DNA of 64,000 nucleotides from positions 1-64,000 of the forward strand of contig ONCF01000068.1 in NCBI GenBank assembly GCA_900316275.1. Reading direction: 5' to 3'. Of this stretch, positions 36,027-43,406 are shown piece by piece. Origin of the DNA: an uncultured Veillonellaceae bacterium (lineage in GTDB: Bacteria; Bacillota; Negativicutes; Selenomonadales; Selenomonadaceae). Position 1 is the first letter of the stretch; the number at the start of each line of letters is the position of its first letter. The notes beneath the pieces were generated by a model, which worked only from the letters and a program-made list of their open reading frames with translations, did no database searches and was not told where the DNA came from. Both the position numbers and the translations under genes were made by a program.

Positions 36027-37973
36027 ATGATATTGACGCGTAAATCCGTGGAACTGCTGGCCCCGGCCGGCACATGGGATGCTCTCGAGGCCGCCGTGGA
36101 GGCGGGTGCCGACGCTGTCTATCTCGGCGGCAAGCATTTCAACATGCGCATGCACGAGGGCGATTTCAACTTTGACGACGCGATGCTGAAACGCGCTATC
36201 GAGTACACGCACAGCCACGGCGTACGCCTCTACATCACGCTCAACAACCTCATCAGCGACGAGGAGCTGCCCGCGCTGCGCGACTACCTCTTATATTTGA
36301 AGGAAATCCGTCCCGACGCTATCCTCGTGCAGGACTTCGCCGTACTGCGCCTCGTGCGTGAGCTCGGCGTCGACATCCCGCTGCACACGTCTGTCATGAT
36401 GAACACGCACAACGCGCAGGCCATCGAAAAGCTCAAGGAATACGGCATCACGCGCATCGTCGTCGGCCGCGAGATGACGCTCTCCGAGCTCTCGCTGTTC
36501 CGCGAGCGCACAGGCATCGAGGTCGAGTACTTCATGCACGGCGACATGTGCTTCTCCGAGTCAGGCCAGTGCATCCACTCCGGCGTCGTCTTCAGCCAGA
36601 GCGGCAACCGCGGTCGCTGCCTCAAGCCTTGCCGCTGGGCCTACACGCTCATCGACGAGCAGACGGGCGAGCAGCTGGACGCGGACGGCCCCGGCGCCTA
36701 CAAACTCGCGCTCAAGGACATGTGCATGTACCGCGCCATCCCGCAGCTCATTCAGGCCGGTGTCTTCTCCTTTAAAATCGAGGGCCGCATGCGCCCCGCC
36801 GGCTTCATCCGCCGCATCGTAAGCACGTATAGAAAGGCCATCGACGCCTACATCGCCGATCCGAACGGCTACCAGACGGATGAAACGGGCTGGCAGTCCC
36901 TCTACGAAAACCGCGCGCGCGACTTCACAACCACGTTCGCGTTCGGTCCCACGAGCAAAGACGACATCGGCTTCACGGGCGAGCGCGAGCCGCGCTTCTT
37001 CTCCGAGGCCGTCGTCGAGGCTGGTTTCCAGGACGACGTGCTCAAACAGGAGCGCGACATCAATAAGGAGAACGCACCGCACCGCATGCTCGCCGTGCGT
37101 GTAAGCACACTGGACGCTGCCAAAGCGGCCGTCGACAACGGCGCTGACACCATCTACGTGGGTGGCGAGGCCTTCCGCCCGCTGCGTCCCTGGACGCTCG
37201 CCGACTACGACGAGATTATCCGCTATGCCGCGGACAAAACGCGCGTCGTCATCAACACGCCGCGCACGACCATGCGCCGCGAGTGTGGTGAGCTCGAGCA
37301 GTTCATGAGCGCCATCAAGAACAAAAACGTCGCCGGTATCATGGTCAGCAACCTCGGCGCGCTAAAACTCGCCCAGGCGCTCACGGACCTGCCCGTGCAG
37401 GCCGACCACTCGTTCAACCTCTTCAACCACGAGGCCGCCGCCTTTTTAAAGGACAACGGCCTCACCATGGCCACAGCCTCCTACGAGCTCTCGTTCGAGC
37501 AGCTGCGCGAAATCGTCGAGCAGAGCCCGCTGCCCATCGAGGTCGTCGTGCACGGCGCCTACGAGTCCATGCTTTGCGACCATAACATCCCCGGCATGTC
37601 CCTGCCACACTACAACGACCTCGACAACCCCGAGGTGCTCGACCGCCACTACGCCCTGCGCGACAAGGCCGGCGAGGTCCACGCCATCCGCATCGACCAG
37701 TACGGCCGCAACCATATTTACTTCGCCAAGGACCTCTGCCTCTACCCCTACCTAGCCAAATTCAACGGCGTCGCCTCTTACCGCATCGAGGCCCAGGACT
37801 ACACGCCCGAGCTCACGGGCCTGCTCACCCAGGCCTACCGCACGGCCCTCGACCATCTCAGCGCAGGCGAGCCCGCCTACGACGCCGCCACCTTCGAGCA
37901 AATCCAGCAGACCAGCCCCCGCGCCCTGGGTATCGGCACTTACAGATTCCGCCAGTCACGGAACTCTATTTAA
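36027..37973 (+). CDS. Peptidase U32 family protein
   Basis: 648 residues, two-part U32 protein. The N-terminal U32 domain starts with VELLAPAGTWDALEAAVEAG and AVYLGGKHFNMR. The family signature with four conserved Cys is present (HGDMCFSESGQC near residue 171; GNRGRCLKPCRW near 193), a likely Fe-S or metal site. LKDMCMYRAIPQLI and FKIEGRMRP follow. A C-terminal half from about 350 repeats a barrel-like fold (RVSTLDAAKAAVDNGADTIY). Relatives include 23S rRNA hydroxylation factor RlhA/YdcP and collagenase-like proteins, so an RNA-modification role is as likely as proteolysis. AAAGGAG precedes the ATG. Confidence 0.88.
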   Translation: MILTRKSVELLAPAGTWDALEAAVEAGADAVYLGGKHFNMRMHEGDFNFDDAMLKRAIEYTHSHGVRLYITLNNLISDEELPALRDYLLYLKEIRPDAILVQDFAVLRLVRELGVDIPLHTSVMMNTHNAQAIEKLKEYGITRIVVGREMTLSELSLFRERTGIEVEYFMHGDMCFSESGQCIHSGVVFSQSGNRGRCLKPCRWAYTLIDEQTGEQLDADGPGAYKLALKDMCMYRAIPQLIQAGVFSFKIEGRMRPAGFIRRIVSTYRKAIDAYIADPNGYQTDETGWQSLYENRARDFTTTFAFGPTSKDDIGFTGEREPRFFSEAVVEAGFQDDVLKQERDINKENAPHRMLAVRVSTLDAAKAAVDNGADTIYVGGEAFRPLRPWTLADYDEIIRYAADKTRVVINTPRTTMRRECGELEQFMSAIKNKNVAGIMVSNLGALKLAQALTDLPVQADHSFNLFNHEAAAFLKDNGLTMATASYELSFEQLREIVEQSPLPIEVVVHGAYESMLCDHNIPGMSLPHYNDLDNPEVLDRHYALRDKAGEVHAIRIDQYGRNHIYFAKDLCLYPYLAKFNGVASYRIEAQDYTPELTGLLTQAYRTALDHLSAGEPAYDAATFEQIQQTSPRALGIGTYRFRQSRNSI

Positions 37974-37996
37974 AGGAAACTGCTACCAACGTAGGA

Positions 37997-38179
37997 GTGG
38001 GGCTGGGGTGCTTTTGCGTAGCGGAACATGCAACCGGCGCAGCCGGCGGCCCTCCCGAATCTGTTTAATAACACCACTATGAATACTCGGTCCGCGCTTT
38101 AGCCGGACCAAAGTACAATGATGTTGAGCTCTTGGCGGAGGGCCGTTTGTGGAGCGGAGCAAAAGCACCCCAGCCCCAC
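37997..38179. repeat. Long imperfect palindromic element with 21-bp terminal inverted repeats
   Basis: A perfect 21-base repeat at 37997-38017 has its reverse complement at 38159-38179. Inside are further paired blocks: CGGCCCTCC on the left against GGAGGGCCG on the right, and a central GGTCCG/CGGACC hairpin. The whole 183 bases can fold into one long stem with a branched head. It lies between the U32 gene and the aminotransferase. It could be a small non-autonomous repeat element, a structured RNA or a complex terminator. Confidence 0.75.
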
Positions 38180-38216
38180 CGCCTCCCAACCCGGATTAAA
38201 GAAAGGAACCCACTAT

Positions 38217-39515
38217 ATGAGTGAAAATCACTACATCGGCCCTGAGGCCATTATTGCGAAGAAGCAGCAGTACATTATGCCCTGCCTCGGCCACTTTTAC
38301 CGGCACCCGCGCCAGTTCGTGCGAGGCTCCATGCAGTACCTCTACGACAGCGAGGGCCAGCAATACCTCGACTGCTACGCCGGCGTCTCCGTCATGAACT
38401 GCGGCCACTGCAACCCGGAAATCACGGCCAAAGTCACGGAGCAGGTCAACACCCTGCAGCACGTCTGCAACATCTACCTCACGGAAAACTTCGTCAACCT
38501 CGCGGAAAAACTCGCCGCGGTCACGCCCGGCGATCTGCAGAAAACCTTCTTCTGCTCCACGGGCTCCGAGGCCACCGAGGGCGCGCTGCTGCTCGCCGAA
38601 GTCTACACGGGCAACCCGGAAATCATCGCCCTGCGCCAGGGCCTGCACGGTCGCACGAAACTCGGCATGAGCGTCACGGGCCTCACGATGTGGCGCACCG
38701 ACCCCAGCCCCGTCGGCGGCATCCATTTTGCACCGAACCCCTACTGCTACCGCTGCCCACTCAACAAGAAACCGGATACGTGTGACCTCGCCTGCGCCAA
38801 CGCCGTCGAGGACGTCATCAAGACGGCCACCTCCGGCCATCCTGGCGCCTTCATCGCCGAGTCCATCCAGGGCAACGCCGGCTGCGTCGTACCGCCTAAA
38901 GGCTACTTCAACCGCGTGCAGGAAATCTGCCATCAGTATGGTACCCTGCTCGTCATTGATGAGGTGCAGACCGGCTTTGCGCGCACGGGCAAAATGTTCG
39001 CCATCGAGAACTGGGGCGTCACGCCCGACATCATGGCCATGGCCAAAGCGCTCGGCAACGGTGCCCCCATCTCGGCCTTTATCGCGCCCGCGAAAATTGC
39101 CGACACCTACACGCGGCCCGGCGCCAGTACGCTCGGCGGCAACCCCGTCTCCAGCGTCGCCGGCCTCGCCGTGCTCAACTACATCGAGGAGCACCACCTC
39201 GCCGAGAACGCCTATGCCCGTGGGCAGCAGCTGCGCGCCGGCCTGCGTGAACTCGCCAAACGCCACCCCATCATCGGCGACGTGCGCGGCCTCGGCCTCA
39301 TGGACGGTGCGGAGTTCGTGCACGCTGACGGCTCACCGGCCGCCGAGGAGCTCGACAATGTGCTCGAGGCCCTGCTCGACCGCGGCTTTATCGTGGGCAA
39401 AAACGGCGCCGCGCGCAACGTGCTCGCGTTCCAGCCGCCGCTCGTCATCACCGAGGACAACGTCAACGACGTGCTCAATGCCCTCGACCTCATCCTCACG
39501 GAGCAAAAACTGTAA
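38217..39515 (+). CDS. Class-III pyridoxal-phosphate aminotransferase
   Basis: 432 residues. Class-III family (ornithine/4-aminobutyrate/alanine-glyoxylate type): YLDCYAGVSVMNCGHCNPEI, FFCSTGSEATEGALLLAEVY, the internal Cys pairs of PYCYRCPLNKKPDTCDLAC, VIDEVQTGFARTGKMFA, and the PLP Lys in MAMAKALGNGAP. The substrate cannot be read. With the amino-acid decarboxylase just downstream, an omega-amino acid or diamine substrate is conceivable. ATG 38217 follows AAAGGAA. An in-frame start 33 codons earlier would overlap the palindromic element and is rejected. Its 3' end overlaps the convergent 39496 gene by 20 bases. Confidence 0.88.
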   Translation: MSENHYIGPEAIIAKKQQYIMPCLGHFYRHPRQFVRGSMQYLYDSEGQQYLDCYAGVSVMNCGHCNPEITAKVTEQVNTLQHVCNIYLTENFVNLAEKLAAVTPGDLQKTFFCSTGSEATEGALLLAEVYTGNPEIIALRQGLHGRTKLGMSVTGLTMWRTDPSPVGGIHFAPNPYCYRCPLNKKPDTCDLACANAVEDVIKTATSGHPGAFIAESIQGNAGCVVPPKGYFNRVQEICHQYGTLLVIDEVQTGFARTGKMFAIENWGVTPDIMAMAKALGNGAPISAFIAPAKIADTYTRPGASTLGGNPVSSVAGLAVLNYIEEHHLAENAYARGQQLRAGLRELAKRHPIIGDVRGLGLMDGAEFVHADGSPAAEELDNVLEALLDRGFIVGKNGAARNVLAFQPPLVITEDNVNDVLNALDLILTEQKL

Positions 39516-39786
39516 ACGCCTGTAGCTTAGCCACAGGATAGAACGTCGTATACTGCTCGATGTGCTTTTGCCAAAACGCCAACTGCTGCATCCGTCCGCG
39601 CATTCCTTCCACGAAATACTGCGTGTCTGTCAGCGTCGCGCCCACCGCCAGCTCCACGAGGGAAAACTCCCGCGTCCGCTGGTTATACAGGATGACCCCA
39701 TCACAGCGGGGATTGCCCCAGCCGATACTGTAATGCAGTTTCAAGTTATTTCGCGTTTCCTGGGAGATTTCCACCCATGCTTGCAT
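39496..39786 (-). CDS. Hypothetical protein, 96 residues
   Basis: Soluble protein with ISQETRNNLKLHYSIGWGN, CDGVILYNQRTREFSLVEL and an aromatic C-terminal half (QQLAFWQKHIEQYTTFYP). No family recognised. GGAGGA precedes the ATG. Its last 20 bases overlap the convergent aminotransferase gene, but the coding bias on the minus strand and the good ribosome site support it. Confidence 0.6.
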   Translation of the reverse strand: MQAWVEISQETRNNLKLHYSIGWGNPRCDGVILYNQRTREFSLVELAVGATLTDTQYFVEGMRGRMQQLAFWQKHIEQYTTFYPVAKLQAFTVFAP

Positions 39787-39842
39787 AGCTCATCCTCCTC
39801 TGTATAAAGAACGATTTGCAGAAAAAAACGAATAGAACTAAA

Positions 39843-39921
39843 AAAATAGTCCTTAGAAAAGTGAGCTAAACGTTTACCTGATTTAGGCCGTTAGTCTCAT
39901 CCTGTTTCTAAGGACTATTTT
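39843..39921 (-). terminator. Intrinsic terminator of the decarboxylase operon
   Basis: A perfect 17-bp stem (39843-39859 with 39905-39921) with a 45-base loop, followed on the minus strand by seven T. The loop contains TAAACGTTTA, itself palindromic. Confidence 0.8.
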
Positions 39922-39972
39922 CTATATCTATGTGTATTTTCCTGCTAAAATATGAGAAATTTTATTATTTTT

Positions 39973-40164
39973 TTATTTGTCTGCCTGCATTTGACTCAAT
40001 TCTGTCAAACCAGCACGAAACTCCTCTGGTGTCAGCGTGAAGTAGTCTAATCGTTTTAAAATGTTATAAACGTCGAGCTGTGTCGCCGCTTTATCCAAAT
40101 CCTGTTGCACGCTGTCCTCTGCCAGTGCATGCAGCAGGATATGCGTGGCCTCAGCCTGTTCCAT
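39973..40164 (-). CDS. Small helical protein coupled to the decarboxylase, 63 residues
   Basis: Acidic, predicted all-helical (HILLHALAEDSVQQDLDKAA, YNILKRLDYFTLTPEEFRAG). Unrecognised. Its ATG overlaps the decarboxylase stop by one base (TGATG) and has GGAGGAGG inside the upstream gene, so it is made in step with the decarboxylase. The tight coupling suggests a partner or regulatory role, which is inference only. Confidence 0.7.
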   Translation of the reverse strand: MEQAEATHILLHALAEDSVQQDLDKAATQLDVYNILKRLDYFTLTPEEFRAGLTELSQMQADK

Positions 40165-41381
40165 CAGACAACCTCCTCCTCGGCCAGCTGCGCGGCTTCA
40201 CGCGCGGCCTGGGCCTCGCGCTCCGAGCGGGCACGCGACTCCGGCAGGTCCTCCCAGAGCAATACCGGCGCCAGCGAAAAGCCGTTGAAGCGCGTGGCGC
40301 TGACTGTAGAATACGAACCAATCTCCGTGATGAGCACGTGGTCGCCAATCTGCTGGGCCGGCACCTCCACGTCGCGGTACAGCACATCGATGCCGTCGCA
40401 GCTCGGCCCCGCGAACGTTGCCTTGCGCCGCTCGCCCGTACCGAAGCAATGCAACGGATACGACCAGTGGTCGAAAATAATGCCGGACAACGCGCCGTAG
40501 ACGCCCTCGTCGAGGATATACCACGGGCCGCCCTGACGCTCCTTCGTGCCGATGACCGTCGTCACGAGGTTCATGGCATTGCCGCACATAAAGCGCCCCG
40601 GCTCACACCAGACAGCCGTATCCGGGAACAGGCGCGCGACCTCACGGTCAATCGTCGCCATCATCGCGGCCACGTCGACGCCCAGCCCCTCGCGCGCGGG
40701 CACAGGGAAGCCGCCGCCGATGTCGAGATCCGTGAGCGCCAGGCCCAGCTCCGCCGCCTGCTGGAACAGGCCACGGCAGAGGATGAGCGCCTCCTCGTAG
40801 GCCGCCGTCGAGAGCGACTGACTGCCCACATGGAAGCAGATGCCGATGGGGTTCAGTCCCGCCTCCCGCGCCTGCAACAGCAGCGGCAGCGCCTGCTCCG
40901 GCGGCGCACCGAACTTCGTGTTGAGGTCGACGAGGGCCTTGTTGTTGCGTACGGCAACGCGCACGAGCACATCCGCGCCCGGCACGTACTGAGCCATCTT
41001 CGCGATTTCACTGGCATCGTCAAACGTCATGCGGCGCACGCCGATAGCCGCCGCCTCACGCAGGCCACGCCTATCTTTGACCGGGTTCGCGTAAATCATG
41101 CGCTCCCCCACCACGCCGAGTGCCGCCAGCTGCGCCATCTCGCCCGCCGAGGCCACGTCAAAGCAAGCACCCAGTGCGGCCACATGCTGGAGTATCTGCG
41201 GTGTGGGATTGGCCTTCATCGCATAGTAGATGCCCACATGCGGCATATGCTGCCGCATAAAGCGGTAGTTCGCCTCCACCTGCGTGGCCGAAGCCACGAG
41301 GAACGGCGTCTCATAACGCTCTGCCAGCTGGTTCATTTCTTCTTCGCTCAGATGGAACTCTTTCATAGCACTGTAACACAA
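40164..41381 (-). CDS. Fold-III lysine/ornithine decarboxylase
   Basis: 405 residues, alanine-racemase-like barrel PLP decarboxylase that makes cadaverine or putrescine. PLP Lys in YYAMKANPTPQILQ (about residue 57), FDVASAGEM, CFHVGSQS, LDIGGGFPVP (phosphate loop), CEPGRFMCGNA, and the active-site Cys in GPSCDGIDVLY. Selenomonads are known for a dual lysine/ornithine decarboxylase of this fold whose cadaverine is attached to peptidoglycan; that parallel is from family knowledge. The C-terminus has a Glu/Ala-rich extension. The nearby start at MKEFHL (five residues later) is possible. Confidence 0.88.
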   Translation of the reverse strand: MCYSAMKEFHLSEEEMNQLAERYETPFLVASATQVEANYRFMRQHMPHVGIYYAMKANPTPQILQHVAALGACFDVASAGEMAQLAALGVVGERMIYANPVKDRRGLREAAAIGVRRMTFDDASEIAKMAQYVPGADVLVRVAVRNNKALVDLNTKFGAPPEQALPLLLQAREAGLNPIGICFHVGSQSLSTAAYEEALILCRGLFQQAAELGLALTDLDIGGGFPVPAREGLGVDVAAMMATIDREVARLFPDTAVWCEPGRFMCGNAMNLVTTVIGTKERQGGPWYILDEGVYGALSGIIFDHWSYPLHCFGTGERRKATFAGPSCDGIDVLYRDVEVPAQQIGDHVLITEIGSYSTVSATRFNGFSLAPVLLWEDLPESRARSEREAQAAREAAQLAEEEVV

Positions 41382-41504
41382 CCTTTTCTATCATTGAGTG
41401 GTGATAAACGGCAAATCAATTTCAGGCAATCATATAAAGTATCACATTGTGACGTATGACCTTATAAAGTATAGCTTTAAATTGTATAAAATGTTTATTC
41501 ACAA

Positions 41505-41552
41505 ACAAAAAGCGTACACGCTTGCCTCATGGCAGTATTGTACGCTATTTTT
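41505..41552. terminator. Intrinsic terminator after the 41608 gene
   Basis: An 8-bp AGCGTACA/TGTACGCT stem (41511-41518 with 41539-41546) flanked by A-rich and ATTTTT runs, so usable on both strands; on the minus strand it follows the 41608-42072 gene. Between it and the decarboxylase ATG are two copies of ATAAAGTAT (41434 and 41464 regions). Confidence 0.7.
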
Positions 41553-41607
41553 CGCCATTATACAATAGATTTTTATAAAATAATCGCTTAATTTTGCCCG
41601 CCCCGGC

Positions 41608-42072
41608 TCAGGCGATGCCACCGATATCCATCTCCGTCTCCACGATGACCTTGCAATTGGCGAGGCGCCAGTGCTGCGTCGGCGTATTCGCGGCGATATT
41701 GTAATACACGCCGTGCTCGATGAGCTCGACGCGCAGGTCCATGAGCCAGATTTTCAGCGCCTCGATGTCACGGTTGTGGATGTCGTTGCCGCGGAACTGG
41801 CAGACGGGACGGCCCTTGTCCTGATAGGTCAGCACCCACTGCTCGCCCTCGTTCGCGCCGCCGGCAAAGTCACCCGCCAGCTGGCAGCGCTGCGGCTGCC
41901 AGCCCTTCAGCCACTGCAGATGGGCCGGTACGCGCACGGCATCACAGAGATAGCGGATGCGTTTCTCATCACCGACACAGTCGAAATACTCCAGCCGCCC
42001 GTCGGGATGCACCACGACATGGAACGTCTCTCTACGGCCATCATACTGATAAAATTCCAGTTCTTTCAACAT
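41608..42072 (-). CDS. Hypothetical protein, 154 residues
   Basis: Soluble protein beginning MLKELEFYQYDGRRETFHVV, with an HPDGRLEYFDCVGDEKR hairpin, a YLCDAVRVPAHLQWLKGWQP segment and a C-terminal part with IHNRDIEALKIWLMDLRVEL. No family recognised. ATG 42072 has AAGGAGG 9 bases upstream. It is preceded by a long structured leader and a strong promoter, so it may be regulated at the RNA level. Confidence 0.65.
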   Translation of the reverse strand: MLKELEFYQYDGRRETFHVVVHPDGRLEYFDCVGDEKRIRYLCDAVRVPAHLQWLKGWQPQRCQLAGDFAGGANEGEQWVLTYQDKGRPVCQFRGNDIHNRDIEALKIWLMDLRVELIEHGVYYNIAANTPTQHWRLANCKVIVETEMDIGGIA

Positions 42073-42084
42073 GGCAATCAACCT

Positions 42085-42290
42085 CCTTGTCTACAGGAAG
42101 TACCTCTGCCAACTTTTTATAACCAGCTGACAAAGTTAATGGAAGCTATTTGCTTGACAGCAAATGGCTAAGATATCCGTAAGCGCTAAAGCGCCAACGG
42201 CTATCTTAAACGAAAAATTGATAATTGCTCGGGTGATTTGCGCCTTGCAAAGCCGCGTCACCGGTAAGTTTCTGAAACTATGATGAAACC
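42085..42290 (-). ncRNA. Structured 5' leader of the 41608 gene (unrecognised)
   Basis: Downstream of the predicted promoter the transcript has a GGTGA/TCACC stem enclosing a GC-rich loop (about 42220-42263), then a long hairpin with AAGATA/TATCTT, CCGT/ACGG and GCGC/GCGC pairing (42171-42207). There is no U run after the last hairpin. I compared it from memory with c-di-GMP, SAM, TPP, THF, glycine, preQ1 and fluoride riboswitches and found no match. Confidence 0.35.
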
Positions 42291-42291
42291 T

Positions 42292-42320
42292 ATTATAGCG
42301 ACTTTCCTCACATTTGTCAC
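42292..42320 (-). promoter_or_regulatory. Predicted sigma-70 promoter
   Basis: Minus strand GTGACA (42315-42320), a 17-base spacer, and a perfect TATAAT (42292-42297), giving a leader of about 215 bases before the ATG at 42072. Confidence 0.7.
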
Positions 42321-42377
42321 TACCAAAATCGAATTTTTCTGAATATTTTTGCAAGTATTTTATTTCACATACTCAAA

Positions 42378-42409
42378 GGGAGCCGCTGCCCCTATAGGCA
42401 ACAGCTCCC
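42378..42409. terminator. Hairpin after ftsY
   Basis: GGGAGC/GCTCCC outer and TGCC/GGCA inner stems, about 60 bases past the ftsY stop. Flanking T runs are short, so its strength as a terminator is uncertain. Confidence 0.45.
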
Positions 42410-42472
42410 GAATTTAAAGCAACACCGCTTAAGCAGGCACTGATTAACTCAGCTGCCCACGTAAAGGGCTGC

Positions 42473-43405
42473 TTACTCCGTCTGCTCTTTGGCGAACAGG
42501 GCCTTAGCGAATTCTTCGGCGTTGAACGGGCGCAGGTCGTCCTGCTGCTCGCCGACGCCGATCCATTTGACGGGCATGGCGAGCTGGCTCTTAATGCCGA
42601 TGACGACGCCGCCCTTGGCCGTGCCGTCGAGCTTCGTGAGCACGACGCCCGTGATGGGCGCGGCCTTGGTAAAGAGCTTCGCCTGACTCACGGCATTCTG
42701 CCCCGTCGTCGCGTCGAGCACGAGCAGTGTCTCGTGCGGCGCGCCTTTGATTTCACGGCCGATGACGCGATTGATTTTCTCGAGCTCCTGCATGAGGTTG
42801 GCCTTGGTCTGCAGGCGGCCGGCCGTGTCTACAATGAGCAGGTCGATGCCGCGCGCTTTGGCCGCCTTGACCGCGTCAAAGGCCACGGCCGCGGGGTCGG
42901 AGCCCTCCTGATGGCGGATGACCGGCACGCCGGCGCGGTCGCCCCAGACCTGCAGCTGGTCGATGGCTGCCGCGCGGAACGTATCGGCCGCCGCGAGCAT
43001 GACACTCTTGCCCTGCGCCTGATAGTAGGCCGCCAGCTTGCCGATAGTCGTCGTCTTGCCCGCACCGTTGACGCCGATGACCAGCATGACCGTCGGCCCC
43101 TCGGCCGCCATGTGCATCGCATCCGCGTCCTCGCCCTGCGTCAAGAGCTCGGTGATGCGCGCCTCCAGAAACGGCACGAGGTCCTCCGGGCCGTTGATTT
43201 CCTTTTTCTTGATGCCCTTGCGCACGGCCGTCATGAGGCGCTCCGTCGTCTCCACGCCCACATCAGCCATGATGAGCGTCTCCTCGATTTCGTCGAGCAG
43301 GTCATCGTCGATGTCGGCATAGCCGAGCACGAGCTTTTCGATTTTATTGGTAAAGTTATCGCGGGTCTTCGTGAGGCCCTTTTTCAGACGGTCAAAAAAT
43401 CCCAT
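42473..43405 (-). CDS. ftsY: Signal recognition particle receptor FtsY
   Basis: 310-residue SRP GTPase that receives nascent membrane proteins at the inner membrane. N-terminal amphipathic helix [18 protein letters not shown] (short, no long acidic A domain), N domain, then G1 [32 protein letters not shown]3 [17 protein letters not shown]4 [10 protein letters not shown] and the G5 region [13 protein letters not shown]. It starts one base after the smc stop, the usual Firmicute smc-ftsY pair. Confidence 0.97.
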   Translation of the reverse strand: MGFFDRLKKGLTKTRDNFTNKIEKLVLGYADIDDDLLDEIEETLIMADVGVETTERLMTAVRKGIKKKEINGPEDLVPFLEARITELLTQGEDADAMHMAAEGPTVMLVIGVNGAGKTTTIGKLAAYYQAQGKSVMLAAADTFRAAAIDQLQVWGDRAGVPVIRHQEGSDPAAVAFDAVKAAKARGIDLLIVDTAGRLQTKANLMQELEKINRVIGREIKGAPHETLLVLDATTGQNAVSQAKLFTKAAPITGVVLTKLDGTAKGGVVIGIKSQLAMPVKWIGVGEQQDDLRPFNAEEFAKALFAKEQTE

Positions 43406-43406
43406 A

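Noticed and set aside
42136-42354. 72-residue minus-strand frame in the 42.1-42.35 kb gap
   Set aside because: It covers the predicted promoter and hairpins, lacks a ribosome site, and has no coding character.
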